Numbered from the stretch's first letter, positions 1 to 8,842 are shown. The stretch: DNA of 64,000 nt from Providencia rettgeri (GCF_023205015.1 NZ_CP096258.1:2108001-2172000), one strand, 5' to 3'. The notes: generated from the letters alone by a model not told the origin. A program made the numbers and translations.

Positions 1-181
1 TATAGATAATAGCCATTGTATTTTTTAATCGTAAATATAAAAATGGCAGATTATAAATATAATTATATTGGCGAATAAAATATATTTAGAGTCATTTGAA
101 CAATAAAAATATTTAATAGTAGTGAAATAGAAGGGACTTGTTCGCGTTAAGGGATAACAGATTAACTGATATGATACCCGA
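1..181. other. AT-rich edge of window, no gene seen
   Basis: This stretch lies downstream of the AraC-type gene, which is read leftward. It is very AT-rich and I see no convincing open reading frame, RNA gene or strong intrinsic terminator in it. Any gene further left is outside the window. Confidence 0.5.
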
Positions 182-985
182 TCACGCTAATATCTTTTGT
201 TTATCGATTCGTGAACGCATTCGCTTGAATTGGCTAGGTGTCATTGTGGTCATTTCTTTGAACTTTCGACAAAAAGCGCTGTGATCAGCGTAAGCACATT
301 TACTGGAAATTTCAGTAATTGAAAAATCATCTTCGAGCAGTGCAATAGCATGTTCCAGCCGCATCTTTTGAATATATTGTTGAGGGGTTATCAAAAAAAT
401 CGCTTTAAATTGGCGGTTTAATTGAGAAAGCGAAAGGCCAGATATTTCTGCAAGCGTTGTCATTTTTATCGCAATATCAAAATGTTCACTGATATAGCGC
501 TCAACACGGCTAAGTTGGTTATTCAGTTTAGGGCTGACCGATTTGACATCTTGTAAATCCACTGAAATTCCTGCAACCCCAATAACTTGGTTACGTGTAT
601 TAAAAATAGGAACTTTAGTTGTTAAACACCATCCCAACAAACCTGCTTTATACAGGTGCAGTTCAAGCTTATTAATGACGCTAATTTTCTTTTCCATCAC
701 TAAATAATCTTGAGAACTATAGCTTTGGCCGAGTTCTGAATGAAAAATATCCTCAGCACCTTTACCTACGAGATGGTTAACACTGTCGATTTTACAGCGG
801 GTGGCTAAATTATCATTGGCCAAAACATACTTTGCATTATGGTCTTTCACAAAAAAGGTCACATTTGGCAAGGTATTAATGAGTGGCATAATCAAACCTA
901 AATGGTTTAATAAAATATCAATATTATCAACGGGAAATAGCATGTTTTCCTGACTAATCAACAGCAATTTATTTAGATTGATCAT
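182..985 (-). CDS. PAS-AraC family transcriptional regulator of the hydroxyproline cluster
   Basis: The 267-residue protein has an N-terminal PAS-like sensor region (about residues 30-150, with FFVKDHNAKYVLAND and later VIGVAGISVDLQD). A C-terminal AraC-type double helix-turn-helix follows (about residues 160-260), with the typical LAEISGLSLSQLNRQFK first helix pair and a second HTH ending in TPSQFKRMR. The gene is divergent from a hydroxyproline catabolic operon across a 153-bp interval, so it is probably the local activator. In Pseudomonas, hydroxyproline genes are also controlled by an AraC-type protein. The ligand (hydroxyproline or a pathway intermediate bound by the PAS domain) is inference. 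Confidence 0.85.
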   Translation of the reverse strand: MINLNKLLLISQENMLFPVDNIDILLNHLGLIMPLINTLPNVTFFVKDHNAKYVLANDNLATRCKIDSVNHLVGKGAEDIFHSELGQSYSSQDYLVMEKKISVINKLELHLYKAGLLGWCLTTKVPIFNTRNQVIGVAGISVDLQDVKSVSPKLNNQLSRVERYISEHFDIAIKMTTLAEISGLSLSQLNRQFKAIFLITPQQYIQKMRLEHAIALLEDDFSITEISSKCAYADHSAFCRKFKEMTTMTPSQFKRMRSRIDKQKILA

Positions 986-1138
986 GCCGCGCTCCGAAAT
1001 ATTAAATTAATTTTATTAATTCTGTTAAATATTTTTAGATTGTGCAGAAAACCGCATAAGTTTGTTAGAAAGATATCAAGAGTTGTTAACAAAAATCAAG
1101 CATTCTATTAACAATAATAATAGATAGGATGCTAACCA
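986..1138. promoter_or_regulatory. Divergent promoter region, regulator / hydroxyproline operon
   Basis: This 153-bp AT-rich interval must carry both promoters. It contains a perfect 10-bp palindrome TTGTTAACAA (1083-1092) about 47 bp before the epimerase start. That palindrome is a candidate operator half, but no consensus for this AraC protein is known to me. A purine-rich segment with AGGATG precedes the epimerase ATG. Confidence 0.4.
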
Positions 1139-2089
1139 ATGCAATCTCAATATACCAAAATTGAAGTTATCGACTCTCATACCGCAGGTGAGCCAACTCG
1201 GCTTGTTATTGATGGATTCCCCGATTTAGGGCAACAAAGCATGGCTGTTCGCTTAGATATTTTGCGTAATAGCCATGATGTCTGGCGTCGTACAACGATT
1301 TTAGAACCTAGAGGCAATGACATTCTAGTGGGAGCCCTATTGTGTAAACCACAAAACCCAGCGGCAACAGCAGGCGTGATTTTTTTTAACAATCAAGGTT
1401 ATTTAGGAATGTGCGGTCACGGCACTATCGGCTTAGTGGCCTCGTTGCACTTTCTGGGGCATATCACTTATGGCAACCATCTTATCGAAACGCCAGTAGG
1501 AGATGTCACAGCACAATTACATCAAGATGGTAGCGTGAGTATTCAAAATGTGTATTCGTATCGTTATCGCAAAGCGGTACGAGTTGATGTCCCCGATCTC
1601 GGCACGGTTATTGGGGATATCGCTTGGGGTGGAAATTGGTTTTTTCTTGTTGAACAGTCGCCAGTTGCCATTGATTTCCAAAACATTAAATTACTGACAG
1701 AAGTCAGTTTAAAAATCAAGCAAGCCTTAGTTGACCAAAGTATCTACGGTAAAGATGGCCAAGAAATTGACCATATCGAATTATTCGGTTCACACCCCAA
1801 TGCCAATAGCCAAAGTTTTGTGTTATGCCCAGGTGGCGCATATGACCGCTCGCCTTGCGGAACAGGGACTAGCGCTAAACTTGCCTGCTTAGCAGCAGAT
1901 AAAAAGCTGGCGGCGGGTGAAATCTGGCATCAAGCCAGCGTGATTGGCAGCCAGTTTCAGGCCAGTTTTCAACAGGCGGATGAAAACGGCATTATTCCGA
2001 CTATTCGCGGGCATGCCTATATCAGCGGAAAAAATACCTTATTGATCGATGAACAAGATCCATTTCGTTTTGGAATTTCGGTGGCATAG
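1139..2089 (+). CDS. 4-hydroxyproline 2-epimerase (proline racemase family)
   Basis: This 316-residue enzyme belongs to the proline racemase superfamily. Both catalytic cysteines are present: C92 in MCGHGT and C240 in DRSPCGTGT. The two-Cys arrangement marks racemases and epimerases, whereas the dehydratase branch carries Thr at the second position. With its neighbours it most likely converts trans-4-hydroxy-L-proline to cis-4-hydroxy-D-proline, the first step of bacterial hydroxyproline degradation to 2-oxoglutarate. It is the first gene of the rightward operon, 9 bp before the oxidase gene. Proline racemase activity is the alternative, but the downstream DapA-type deaminase argues for hydroxyproline. 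Confidence 0.87.
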   Translation: MQSQYTKIEVIDSHTAGEPTRLVIDGFPDLGQQSMAVRLDILRNSHDVWRRTTILEPRGNDILVGALLCKPQNPAATAGVIFFNNQGYLGMCGHGTIGLVASLHFLGHITYGNHLIETPVGDVTAQLHQDGSVSIQNVYSYRYRKAVRVDVPDLGTVIGDIAWGGNWFFLVEQSPVAIDFQNIKLLTEVSLKIKQALVDQSIYGKDGQEIDHIELFGSHPNANSQSFVLCPGGAYDRSPCGTGTSAKLACLAADKKLAAGEIWHQASVIGSQFQASFQQADENGIIPTIRGHAYISGKNTLLIDEQDPFRFGISVA

Positions 2090-2098
2090 GGGAATGAA

Positions 2099-3346
2099 AT
2101 GGAACGCAAATATCCAGTGATTGTCGTGGGTGGTGGTATTATTGGCCTGAGTATTGCTCTGACAGTGCAAGCGAATGGGTCACAAGTGTTGCTGCTTGAT
2201 AAACATGAAATTGGCCAAGGTGCCTCATTTGGTAACGCAGGGCACATTGCGACAGAACAGGTTTTTCCGATTGCGGATCCGAGTATTTTAACATCAATTC
2301 CGAAAATGCTCCTTGACCCATTGGGCCCTCTGCGTCTGGATTGGCGTTACTTATTACCGCTAGCACCTTGGTTAATCAAACTATTAGGTAACATGCGTCA
2401 TAAGCCTTTTACCCATATTCACCATACATTGATGACATTAAACAGTGCCGCTTTCGATTCATGGCAAGTATTTATTCAGAAATGGCAACTAAGTGATCTG
2501 GTCAAAATGAAGGGCTCTCTGTTGGTGGCCGAGAAAAAAGAAACACTTGATAAGCTAAGCCAGCACAGTGAGTACTTGCGCAGTGTTGGTGTAGCTAATC
2601 AATTGATTGATCAGGATGCGTTACTAACACGCGAACCTGCTTTATCCGAAAGCCAAATCGGGGGTGTTTTTTATCCAGACACCGGCCATGTAGTGGATTT
2701 ATGTGCGTTACACCAAAAGCTGACTGAGGCATTTTTACACGCAGGTGGACAGGTATTAACTCACTGTGAAGTAACCGAAATTACATCAACGTCGAATCAA
2801 CAAGCGGTATTAACAACGACCCTAGGGCAGTTTACAGGGCAAAAAATAGTGATTGCGGGAGGGGCTTTTTCCAAATCATTAGTGCGAATGGTTAGCCGCA
2901 TCAATGTGCCGTTAGAAACTGAGCGCGGTTATCATTTGATGTTGCCCCATGAATTGGGGCGGTTATCAATACCCGTATCAAGTATGGATAGGCGTTTTAT
3001 TATGACGCCAATGTCTCATGGGTTACGCCTTGCGGGCACAGTGGAATATGCAGGACTAAAACGTCCAGCCAATATGCAGCGCGCTCAACATTTTCTACCG
3101 TTAGCGCAGCCGATGCTGAAAACGCCATTGAACAGCCAACAATCTACACCGTGGATGGGATTTCGCCCATCAACGTCTGACTCTTTACCGGTGATCGACC
3201 ATAAAGGCCCTTATATTTTTGCTTTTGGTCACCAACACCTAGGGCTAACCCAAGCAGCGATCACCGCAGATATCGTTAATAGCTTTATTCATCAGCAACC
3301 GACAAGTATCGATTGCACCCCTTTTTCCATTGAGCGATTTCTTTAA
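2099..3346 (+). CDS. FAD-dependent D-hydroxyproline dehydrogenase / D-amino-acid oxidase family
   Basis: The 415-residue protein opens with a dinucleotide-binding fold (VVGGGIIGLSIAL, about residues 9-21) and the DKHEIGQGASFGNAGHIA segment typical of DadA-like DAO-family enzymes. A C-terminal substrate/FAD segment (GFRPSTSDSLPVID) is also present. In the pathway it would oxidise cis-4-hydroxy-D-proline to 1-pyrroline-4-hydroxy-2-carboxylate and pass electrons to the respiratory chain. It appears to be a single-polypeptide enzyme, unlike the multi-subunit D-Hyp dehydrogenase of some pseudomonads. It starts 9 bp after the epimerase stop, so it is very likely co-transcribed. Confidence 0.82.
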   Translation: MERKYPVIVVGGGIIGLSIALTVQANGSQVLLLDKHEIGQGASFGNAGHIATEQVFPIADPSILTSIPKMLLDPLGPLRLDWRYLLPLAPWLIKLLGNMRHKPFTHIHHTLMTLNSAAFDSWQVFIQKWQLSDLVKMKGSLLVAEKKETLDKLSQHSEYLRSVGVANQLIDQDALLTREPALSESQIGGVFYPDTGHVVDLCALHQKLTEAFLHAGGQVLTHCEVTEITSTSNQQAVLTTTLGQFTGQKIVIAGGAFSKSLVRMVSRINVPLETERGYHLMLPHELGRLSIPVSSMDRRFIMTPMSHGLRLAGTVEYAGLKRPANMQRAQHFLPLAQPMLKTPLNSQQSTPWMGFRPSTSDSLPVIDHKGPYIFAFGHQHLGLTQAAITADIVNSFIHQQPTSIDCTPFSIERFL

Positions 3347-3363
3347 TATTGAGGAGAATTCAA

Positions 3364-4230
3364 ATGAATTTCCATGGCATTCTTGTTCCTTTAGTCACGC
3401 CATTTCATGATGATTTAACATTAAATATCAGTGCACTTGCTGAGTTAACTGAAAAGCTTATTGAGCGCGGAGTTACCGGTTTAGTAGTCTGCGGGACCAC
3501 GGGAGAGTATTACGCATTAAACGAAGATGAACGTAAAACCGTGCTGTCTACGGTTTGTAAAATTGCAAAAGGGCGAGTGACACTAATTGCGGGTATTAAC
3601 GACCTATCAACCGAAGGGGCCATTGCACGAGCGAAACAAGCTCAAGAACTGGGTTATGAAGGCTTAATGTTATCACCACCACCGTATAGTTTACCGGACC
3701 AGCAAGGGGTCTATGCTCATTATGAAAAAGTCGCAAAATCAACACCACTGCCCATTATTATGTACAACTTCCCAGCTCGGGTCGGCATTGAAATTGACAT
3801 TGAAACGGTCATCAAGCTAGCTGAAATTGACAATATTGTCGCTATCAAAGAAAGCAGTGGAAGCTTTAGCCGAGCACTGCATCTATTACAAACACCATTC
3901 AAAGACTTTGAAGTCATTTGTGGTTGTGATGACCAACCGGTGGATTTCTTTTTTTGGGGGTCAAAAAGTTGGATAGCAGGAGCTGGGAATGTATTCCCAG
4001 CGGAGCAAGTTGCTATTTTTAATGCAGCGCAAGCAGGTGACTGGCAACTCGCTAAGCAGATTATGAATGAAATTTATCCTGCAATTTACTCAATGGAATC
4101 AGGAAACTATAACCAAAAAGCCAAAGCGGGCTGCTTGAATGGAACATTTTATGTAGGGCCGGTCCGTTTGCCGCTGTCAAATCTAGCGTCACAAGAACGC
4201 GATGAATTCATTAAATTGATTAAACGCTAG
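3364..4230 (+). CDS. DapA-family 1-pyrroline-4-hydroxy-2-carboxylate deaminase
   Basis: The 288-residue class I aldolase-type (beta/alpha)8 barrel has the Schiff-base lysine K162 in IVAIKESSG, the catalytic tyrosine Y134 in MYNFPARVG and the GTTGE signature at residues 44-48. I chose ATG 3364, preceded by a GAGGAG ribosome-binding site, over an upstream TTG. By sequence alone it could be a dihydrodipicolinate synthase or N-acetylneuraminate lyase homologue. Its place between a D-Hyp oxidase and an aldehyde dehydrogenase makes the deaminase yielding 2-oxoglutarate semialdehyde the best assignment. It is not the housekeeping dapA, whose usual neighbours are absent. Confidence 0.82.
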   Translation: MNFHGILVPLVTPFHDDLTLNISALAELTEKLIERGVTGLVVCGTTGEYYALNEDERKTVLSTVCKIAKGRVTLIAGINDLSTEGAIARAKQAQELGYEGLMLSPPPYSLPDQQGVYAHYEKVAKSTPLPIIMYNFPARVGIEIDIETVIKLAEIDNIVAIKESSGSFSRALHLLQTPFKDFEVICGCDDQPVDFFFWGSKSWIAGAGNVFPAEQVAIFNAAQAGDWQLAKQIMNEIYPAIYSMESGNYNQKAKAGCLNGTFYVGPVRLPLSNLASQERDEFIKLIKR

Positions 4231-4238
4231 GGGGAAAT

Positions 4239-5723
4239 ATGACCATGACCCAACAGCAGGTATTTGAACATGCAAAACAAGGAAAACTGTGGGCTGGCAA
4301 TTTAATTGCAGGGCATGCAGAACAGCAAAATAAATTAGAAAACCGGACTCCAATCGATAATAGCGTTATTGGTTTTATTGCTGATGGTGATGCGAACGAT
4401 ATTCATGCCGCGGTACAAGTAGCGCGTGACACCTTCAATCAAGGTGAGTGGCGTGGATTATCACCTCAAGAGCGTAAAGCTATCATGCTTAAGTGGGCCA
4501 ATCTTATTGAACAGCACAGTGAAGAGCTGGCGGCACTCGATTGTATAGATGCGGGTAAGCCTATCACTGAATGCTTAAATACCGATTTACCCGCAACCAT
4601 TGAAACCTTTTATTGGTATGCCGAAGCAATTGACAAACTGTTTGGCAAAATTGCACCGACAAGCCATCAAGAATTGGGGCTGATAGTGCACGAGCCTATT
4701 GGCGTGGTTGGGGCGGTGTTACCGTGGAATTTCCCTGCTCAAATGTTTGCATGGAAAGTAGCTCCGGCTCTTGCTGTAGGCAACTCGGTGATAGTGAAAC
4801 CGGCCGAATTAACCTCATTAAGTGCCTATCGAATGGTGGAACTGGCCTATGAGGCGGGTGTCCCTAAAGGCGCATTAAGTCTAGTTTGTGGATTAGGTGA
4901 AAAGGTCGGTGAAGCACTTGGTCGACATCATGATGTTGATGTTGTGTCATTCACTGGTTCGACAGATGTGGGACGTTTATTCTTAAAATATTCAGCAGAA
5001 AGTAACTTAAAAGAAATTGTACTCGAATGTGGCGGTAAAAGCCCTCAAGTGGTGTTTGAAGATGCCAATATTGAGGCTGCAATTCCACATATTATGGCGG
5101 CTGCCTTTTGGAATATGAGTGAAAATTGCAGCTGTGGTTCTCGTTTAATTGTGCATGAAAGCATCAAAAAAACACTATTAGACAAGCTTGCTGTAGCGGT
5201 TAAAGAATGGAAAGTGGGTGACCCAAGGCAAGCGGATGTTTCTATTGGGCCAATGGTCGAACAGGCTCATTTTGAGAAAGTAAAATCCTTTTTAGATACC
5301 ACGGTAAAAGAGGGAGGAAAATTAATTGCGGGTGGGAAAATTCATCATGAATTGGGTGCTGGCTGGTACATCGAGCCGACAATTTTTGATGAAGTTACGC
5401 CTGAAATGTCGCTATTTAAGCATGAAGTTTTTGGCCCTATTTTAGCCGTTACATCCTTTAAAACAGATGATGAAGCGGTCGCTTTGGCAAATGACACTCA
5501 ATATGGTTTAGCCGCTTCATTTTATAGCCAAAACATTCACCGAGCCATGCAAATTGCGCAGCGCATTAATGCAGGCACGGTTTCAGTTAATGGCTTTAGT
5601 GAAGGCAATATCACAACACCGTTTGGTGGCTTTCGTCAATCAGGTTTTGGCGGTAAAGATAACGGCTTAGAGGCATTTGAACAATATACTCAAACCAAGG
5701 TTATCTGGTTTATCCATCAGTAA
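4239..5723 (+). CDS. 2-oxoglutarate semialdehyde dehydrogenase (NAD(P)+ aldehyde dehydrogenase family)
   Basis: This is a full-length aldehyde dehydrogenase of 494 residues. It has the cofactor-site motif SFTGSTDVGR (about 237-246), general base E263 in LECGGKSPQ and, by alignment with the usual GQxC position, nucleophile C297 in SENCSCGSR. It resembles the PuuC/gamma-glutamyl-aminobutyraldehyde branch. In this operon it would oxidise 2-oxoglutarate semialdehyde to 2-oxoglutarate, the last step of hydroxyproline degradation into the TCA cycle. A GGGGAAA sequence precedes the start, 8 bp after the deaminase gene. An intrinsic terminator follows before the transporter gene. Confidence 0.83.
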   Translation: MTMTQQQVFEHAKQGKLWAGNLIAGHAEQQNKLENRTPIDNSVIGFIADGDANDIHAAVQVARDTFNQGEWRGLSPQERKAIMLKWANLIEQHSEELAALDCIDAGKPITECLNTDLPATIETFYWYAEAIDKLFGKIAPTSHQELGLIVHEPIGVVGAVLPWNFPAQMFAWKVAPALAVGNSVIVKPAELTSLSAYRMVELAYEAGVPKGALSLVCGLGEKVGEALGRHHDVDVVSFTGSTDVGRLFLKYSAESNLKEIVLECGGKSPQVVFEDANIEAAIPHIMAAAFWNMSENCSCGSRLIVHESIKKTLLDKLAVAVKEWKVGDPRQADVSIGPMVEQAHFEKVKSFLDTTVKEGGKLIAGGKIHHELGAGWYIEPTIFDEVTPEMSLFKHEVFGPILAVTSFKTDDEAVALANDTQYGLAASFYSQNIHRAMQIAQRINAGTVSVNGFSEGNITTPFGGFRQSGFGGKDNGLEAFEQYTQTKVIWFIHQ

Positions 5724-5731
5724 AAACGTTG

Positions 5732-5763
5732 ACCTGAGTACCCAAGTGGACTCAGGTTTTTTT
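5732..5763 (+). terminator. Intrinsic terminator between aldehyde dehydrogenase and symporter genes
   Basis: An ACCTGAGT / ACTCAGGT stem with a 10-nt loop is followed directly by a run of seven T. It lies inside the presumed operon, 47 bp before the AGCS gene, so the transporter is either made from read-through or has its own promoter. Confidence 0.8.
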
Positions 5764-5809
5764 ACCCTGCAAATACAAATAAACAATTACAATAACGAAG
5801 GAGTACAAA

Positions 5810-7330
5810 ATGGAAGCCATCGTTAATACAATCGTTGGTTACATCTGGGGTAATGCATTAGTGGTATTATCACTAGGTGTTGGGCTCTATTTTACATTAG
5901 CGACTCGGGGTGTACAGTTTCGCTACCTTATTAAAATGGTGTGTTTGTTAAAGGAAAATAAAGCGTCAAAAGAAGGCATTTCCTCCTTCCAAGCATTCTG
6001 TTTAGCGTTGTCAGGACGTGTGGGGGTGGGGAATATCGCGGGGGTGGCGACAGCCATTGCCGCAGGTGGCCCCGGTGCGATTTTTTGGATGGTTGTCATG
6101 GGGTTATTAGGTGGAGCAAGTGCATTTATTGAATCCACACTCGCTCAAATATACAAACAGCGCTCTGATGACCAATACCGTGGAGGCTCCCCTTACTATA
6201 TCGAAAAAGGGTTAAAATTGAAGCCATTTGCCATTATGGTGGCTGCTGTTATTTGCCTGTCTTATGGTGTGCTGGTTCCGGGTATTCAAGCCAATACCAT
6301 AGCGGATTCCTTTCAATCCTCATTCAACTTACCCCCAATTGCCACTGGCGGCATTGTGACAGTGCTGATGGCATGGCTAATTTTTGGTGGTATAAAACGT
6401 ATTGCGAGTGCAGCGGATAAGATTGTACCAATTATGGCATTGGCTTATATCGTCATGATGGTGATCATCTTGGGTAGCCATTACGAACAAGTGCCGGCTA
6501 TGTTCAGTTTAATTTTCCGCAGTGCGATGGGAATGGACGCTGTATTCGGTGGTATTATTGGTACGGCTGTTTCATGGGGTGTGCGTCGTGCAGTTTTTTC
6601 CAATGTGGCCGGTGCGGGTGAAGCCACATTTAGTTCTGCGGCCGCTGAGGTAAGCCATCCTGTAAAACAAGGTTTGATCCAAGCATTTTCGATTTATATT
6701 GATACTGTCGTTGTGTGTACAGCATCGGGTCTGATGATCCTTGTCACGAATATGTATAACGTTTTTCCCGATGGCTCGGCAACGGCCTTAGTTGAATATG
6801 TCCCAGGGGTTGCAGCAGGAACTGCATGGACTCAGATGGCGGTATCAACCGTCTTTACTTCTGCAGGGTCAGGATTCGTCTCAATCGCTGTATTTTTATT
6901 CGCATTCACAACATTGATGGCTTATTACTATATTGCAGAAACCACAATTGTTTATCTTGATAGAAAATTGCGTTACCCCATTCTTAAATTGATACTGAAA
7001 TTTGTATTTTTGATTATTGTTTTTATAGGAAGCGTGCAATCAGTCAGCTTAATGTGGAGTCTCGGTGATATCGGGTTCGGTAGCATGAGTTATCTTAATC
7101 TTATCGCCATTGTCTTCCTATCAAAACCTGCATTACGGGCACTGCGTGACTTTGAGCGGCAGGAAAAACTCGGTGTTGACCCAGTGTTTGACCCAAAAAT
7201 AGCAGGAGTAGAAAATGCAGAACTTTGGGAAGATATAAGCCGCGAATATCACGAACAAGGAATTGGTATAGAACCGAAAGAGAAAAAAAATCAAGGGATA
7301 GCATATCAAGAAGAAGAGAGGAAAAACTAG
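5810..7330 (+). CDS. AGCS family sodium:alanine/glycine-type symporter, probable hydroxyproline transporter
   Basis: This 506-residue inner-membrane protein has about ten hydrophobic segments and the AGCS-family signature regions (GGPGAIFWM, RAVFSNVAGAGEA, FAFTTLMAYYYIAE). The family couples uptake of small neutral amino acids to Na+ or H+. Being next to the degradative enzymes, it probably imports hydroxyproline, although AGCS proteins are classically alanine/glycine carriers, so the substrate is inference. A GAAGGAG ribosome-binding site precedes ATG 5810. The C-terminal tail is charged and cytoplasmic. Its stop codon lies 8 bp from the convergent tRNA-Ser gene. Confidence 0.85.
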   Translation: MEAIVNTIVGYIWGNALVVLSLGVGLYFTLATRGVQFRYLIKMVCLLKENKASKEGISSFQAFCLALSGRVGVGNIAGVATAIAAGGPGAIFWMVVMGLLGGASAFIESTLAQIYKQRSDDQYRGGSPYYIEKGLKLKPFAIMVAAVICLSYGVLVPGIQANTIADSFQSSFNLPPIATGGIVTVLMAWLIFGGIKRIASAADKIVPIMALAYIVMMVIILGSHYEQVPAMFSLIFRSAMGMDAVFGGIIGTAVSWGVRRAVFSNVAGAGEATFSSAAAEVSHPVKQGLIQAFSIYIDTVVVCTASGLMILVTNMYNVFPDGSATALVEYVPGVAAGTAWTQMAVSTVFTSAGSGFVSIAVFLFAFTTLMAYYYIAETTIVYLDRKLRYPILKLILKFVFLIIVFIGSVQSVSLMWSLGDIGFGSMSYLNLIAIVFLSKPALRALRDFERQEKLGVDPVFDPKIAGVENAELWEDISREYHEQGIGIEPKEKKNQGIAYQEEERKN

Positions 7331-7338
7331 AAGAAAAA

Positions 7339-7426
7339 TGGCGGTGAGGGAGGGATTCGAACCCTCGATACGTTGCCGTATACACACTTTCCAGGCGTGC
7401 TCCTTCAGCCTCTCGGACACCTCACC
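7339..7426 (-). tRNA. tRNA-Ser(GGA)
   Basis: On the minus strand an 88-nt type II tRNA runs from GGTGAGG to the encoded CCA. It has acceptor pairs GGTGAGG/CCTCACC, the anticodon loop CTGGAAA (anticodon GGA), a long serine-type variable arm (TATACGGCAACGTA) and a T arm with GGTTCGAATCC. It is nearly identical to the E. coli serW/serX product. The 3' end faces the hydroxyproline cluster. Confidence 0.97.
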
Positions 7427-7483
7427 GTTTTTCTAAAACTGTTGTGGAGTAGGGAATAAAAACCTGCTCTGCAACGGGGCGCT

Positions 7484-7512
7484 ACTATAGGGAAAATAGC
7501 GTCTTACGTCAA
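7484..7512 (-). promoter_or_regulatory. Promoter of tRNA-Ser with stringent-type discriminator
   Basis: Read on the minus strand: -35 TTGACG, a 17-bp spacer and -10 TATAGT, followed by a GC-rich discriminator (AGCGCCCC). This is the arrangement expected for stable-RNA promoters under ppGpp control. The promoter points at the tRNA-Ser gene about 58 bp downstream. Confidence 0.85.
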
Positions 7513-7764
7513 CTCCCTATTTCTCCTTTTTCCGACTTTTGTTGCTGTTTAGCTAAATAAAAAACAATTTGATTATTATCTAATCTTAAATGCAATCAAC
7601 TAAGGTAAATAATACTTTTGATGTTAATTTTAAAACGGCAAGTCGTAGAGGTAAAAACCGTTAGCTAGTTAACAAAATTCTGATTGAGTAGCGTGTATAG
7701 GCTTGATTAACTTGAAAAGAAATGCCATTCGGCACACTCTGTTAGAAACCAAAGAGGAGTTGCC
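7513..7764. other. Intergenic region upstream of ghrA
   Basis: AT-rich sequence with no open reading frame that I can support. It must contain the ghrA promoter. AAAGAGGAG just before 7765 is the ghrA ribosome-binding site. Confidence 0.5.
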
Positions 7765-8706
7765 ATGAATATTTTATTTTACCATCCATTTTTTGATTCA
7801 AAACAGTGGATTGACGGTATGAAAGCGCGATTACCCCAAGTGAATATTCGCCAATGGGAAAAAGGGGATAACCAAAGTGCAGATTACGCTATGGTTTGGT
7901 TACCGCCTTATGAATGTCTCGCTGGTCGCAGTGATTTAAAAGGTATTTTCGCGTTAGGTGCGGGTGTGGATGCTATTTTAAAGCAAGAACAAGACAAACC
8001 TGGAACCTTACCGGCAGGCGTTCCTGTCATGCGTTTGGAAGACACGGGTATGGCGATCCAAATGGAAGAATACGCTTGTGCAAAAGTATTAAGCTATTTT
8101 CGTCGTATGGATGAATACCGCCAGTTGCAATCACAGCGTCAATGGAAGCAATTACCAGCCTACCAACACGAAGATTTTGTTATCGGTGTGATGGGGGCTG
8201 GTGCATTAGGGCAAGCTGTTGCAAAGCGCTTAGTTAGCTTTGGTTTTCATGTAAGAACATGGAGCCGCTCTGAAAAGCAACTGGATAACGTGAAAAGTTA
8301 TTTTGGTAATGACCAATTAGCCTGTTTTCTTTCTGGTACCCGCGTGGTTATTAACCTTCTGCCAAGTACACCAGAGACCGTGGGTATATTAAACCAGCAG
8401 CTGTTTAGCCAATTAGAGCAAGGGGCATATGTCATCAACCTTGCGCGTGGAGCCCATTTAGTTGAACAAGATTTGCTTGTCGCGCTTGAATCAGGGCAAG
8501 TGGCAGGTGCAGCACTTGATGTTTTTGCGAGTGAGCCACTATCGCAAATGCACCCGTTCTGGACACATCCACGCATCGCTATCACTCCCCATGTGGCAGC
8601 CTTTACAAAACCGAAAGAAGCCATGGATATGATTGTCAGTAATATCGAACGCATTGAAGCAGGCCAAGCCCCTGTTGGTGTGGTTGATATGCAACGCGGT
8701 TATTAG
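7765..8706 (+). CDS. ghrA: Glyoxylate/hydroxypyruvate reductase A
   Basis: This 313-residue NAD(P)H-dependent enzyme of the D-isomer 2-hydroxyacid dehydrogenase family closely follows E. coli GhrA (YcdW) over its whole length. Visible features are the glycine-rich nucleotide loop VMGAGALGQAVA and the substrate-binding Arg in NLARGAHLVEQDLL. The catalytic Glu lies in FASEPL and the catalytic His in ITPHVAAFT. It reduces glyoxylate to glycolate and hydroxypyruvate to glycerate in the cytoplasm. It is followed directly by ycdY; the ycdX gene that separates them in E. coli is missing. Confidence 0.93.
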   Translation: MNILFYHPFFDSKQWIDGMKARLPQVNIRQWEKGDNQSADYAMVWLPPYECLAGRSDLKGIFALGAGVDAILKQEQDKPGTLPAGVPVMRLEDTGMAIQMEEYACAKVLSYFRRMDEYRQLQSQRQWKQLPAYQHEDFVIGVMGAGALGQAVAKRLVSFGFHVRTWSRSEKQLDNVKSYFGNDQLACFLSGTRVVINLLPSTPETVGILNQQLFSQLEQGAYVINLARGAHLVEQDLLVALESGQVAGAALDVFASEPLSQMHPFWTHPRIAITPHVAAFTKPKEAMDMIVSNIERIEAGQAPVGVVDMQRGY

Positions 8707-8842
8707 CCACTTTTTTGTTGTGAGTGGTCTTTGTGGCCACTTGCAATCATCTATCCTAATCTTTTTCCTATTTTTTCGATATACTAAAGCTATTGCTTCA
8801 GTCACGAGGTGTGACTACCGGATCTGTAAAATAGGATAATAT

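Noticed and set aside
7101..7420. Minus-strand reading frames of 94-95 codons over the end of the symporter gene and the tRNA
   Set aside because: They run through the tRNA-Ser gene and the opposite strand of a well-supported membrane protein; no ribosome-binding site or family similarity.
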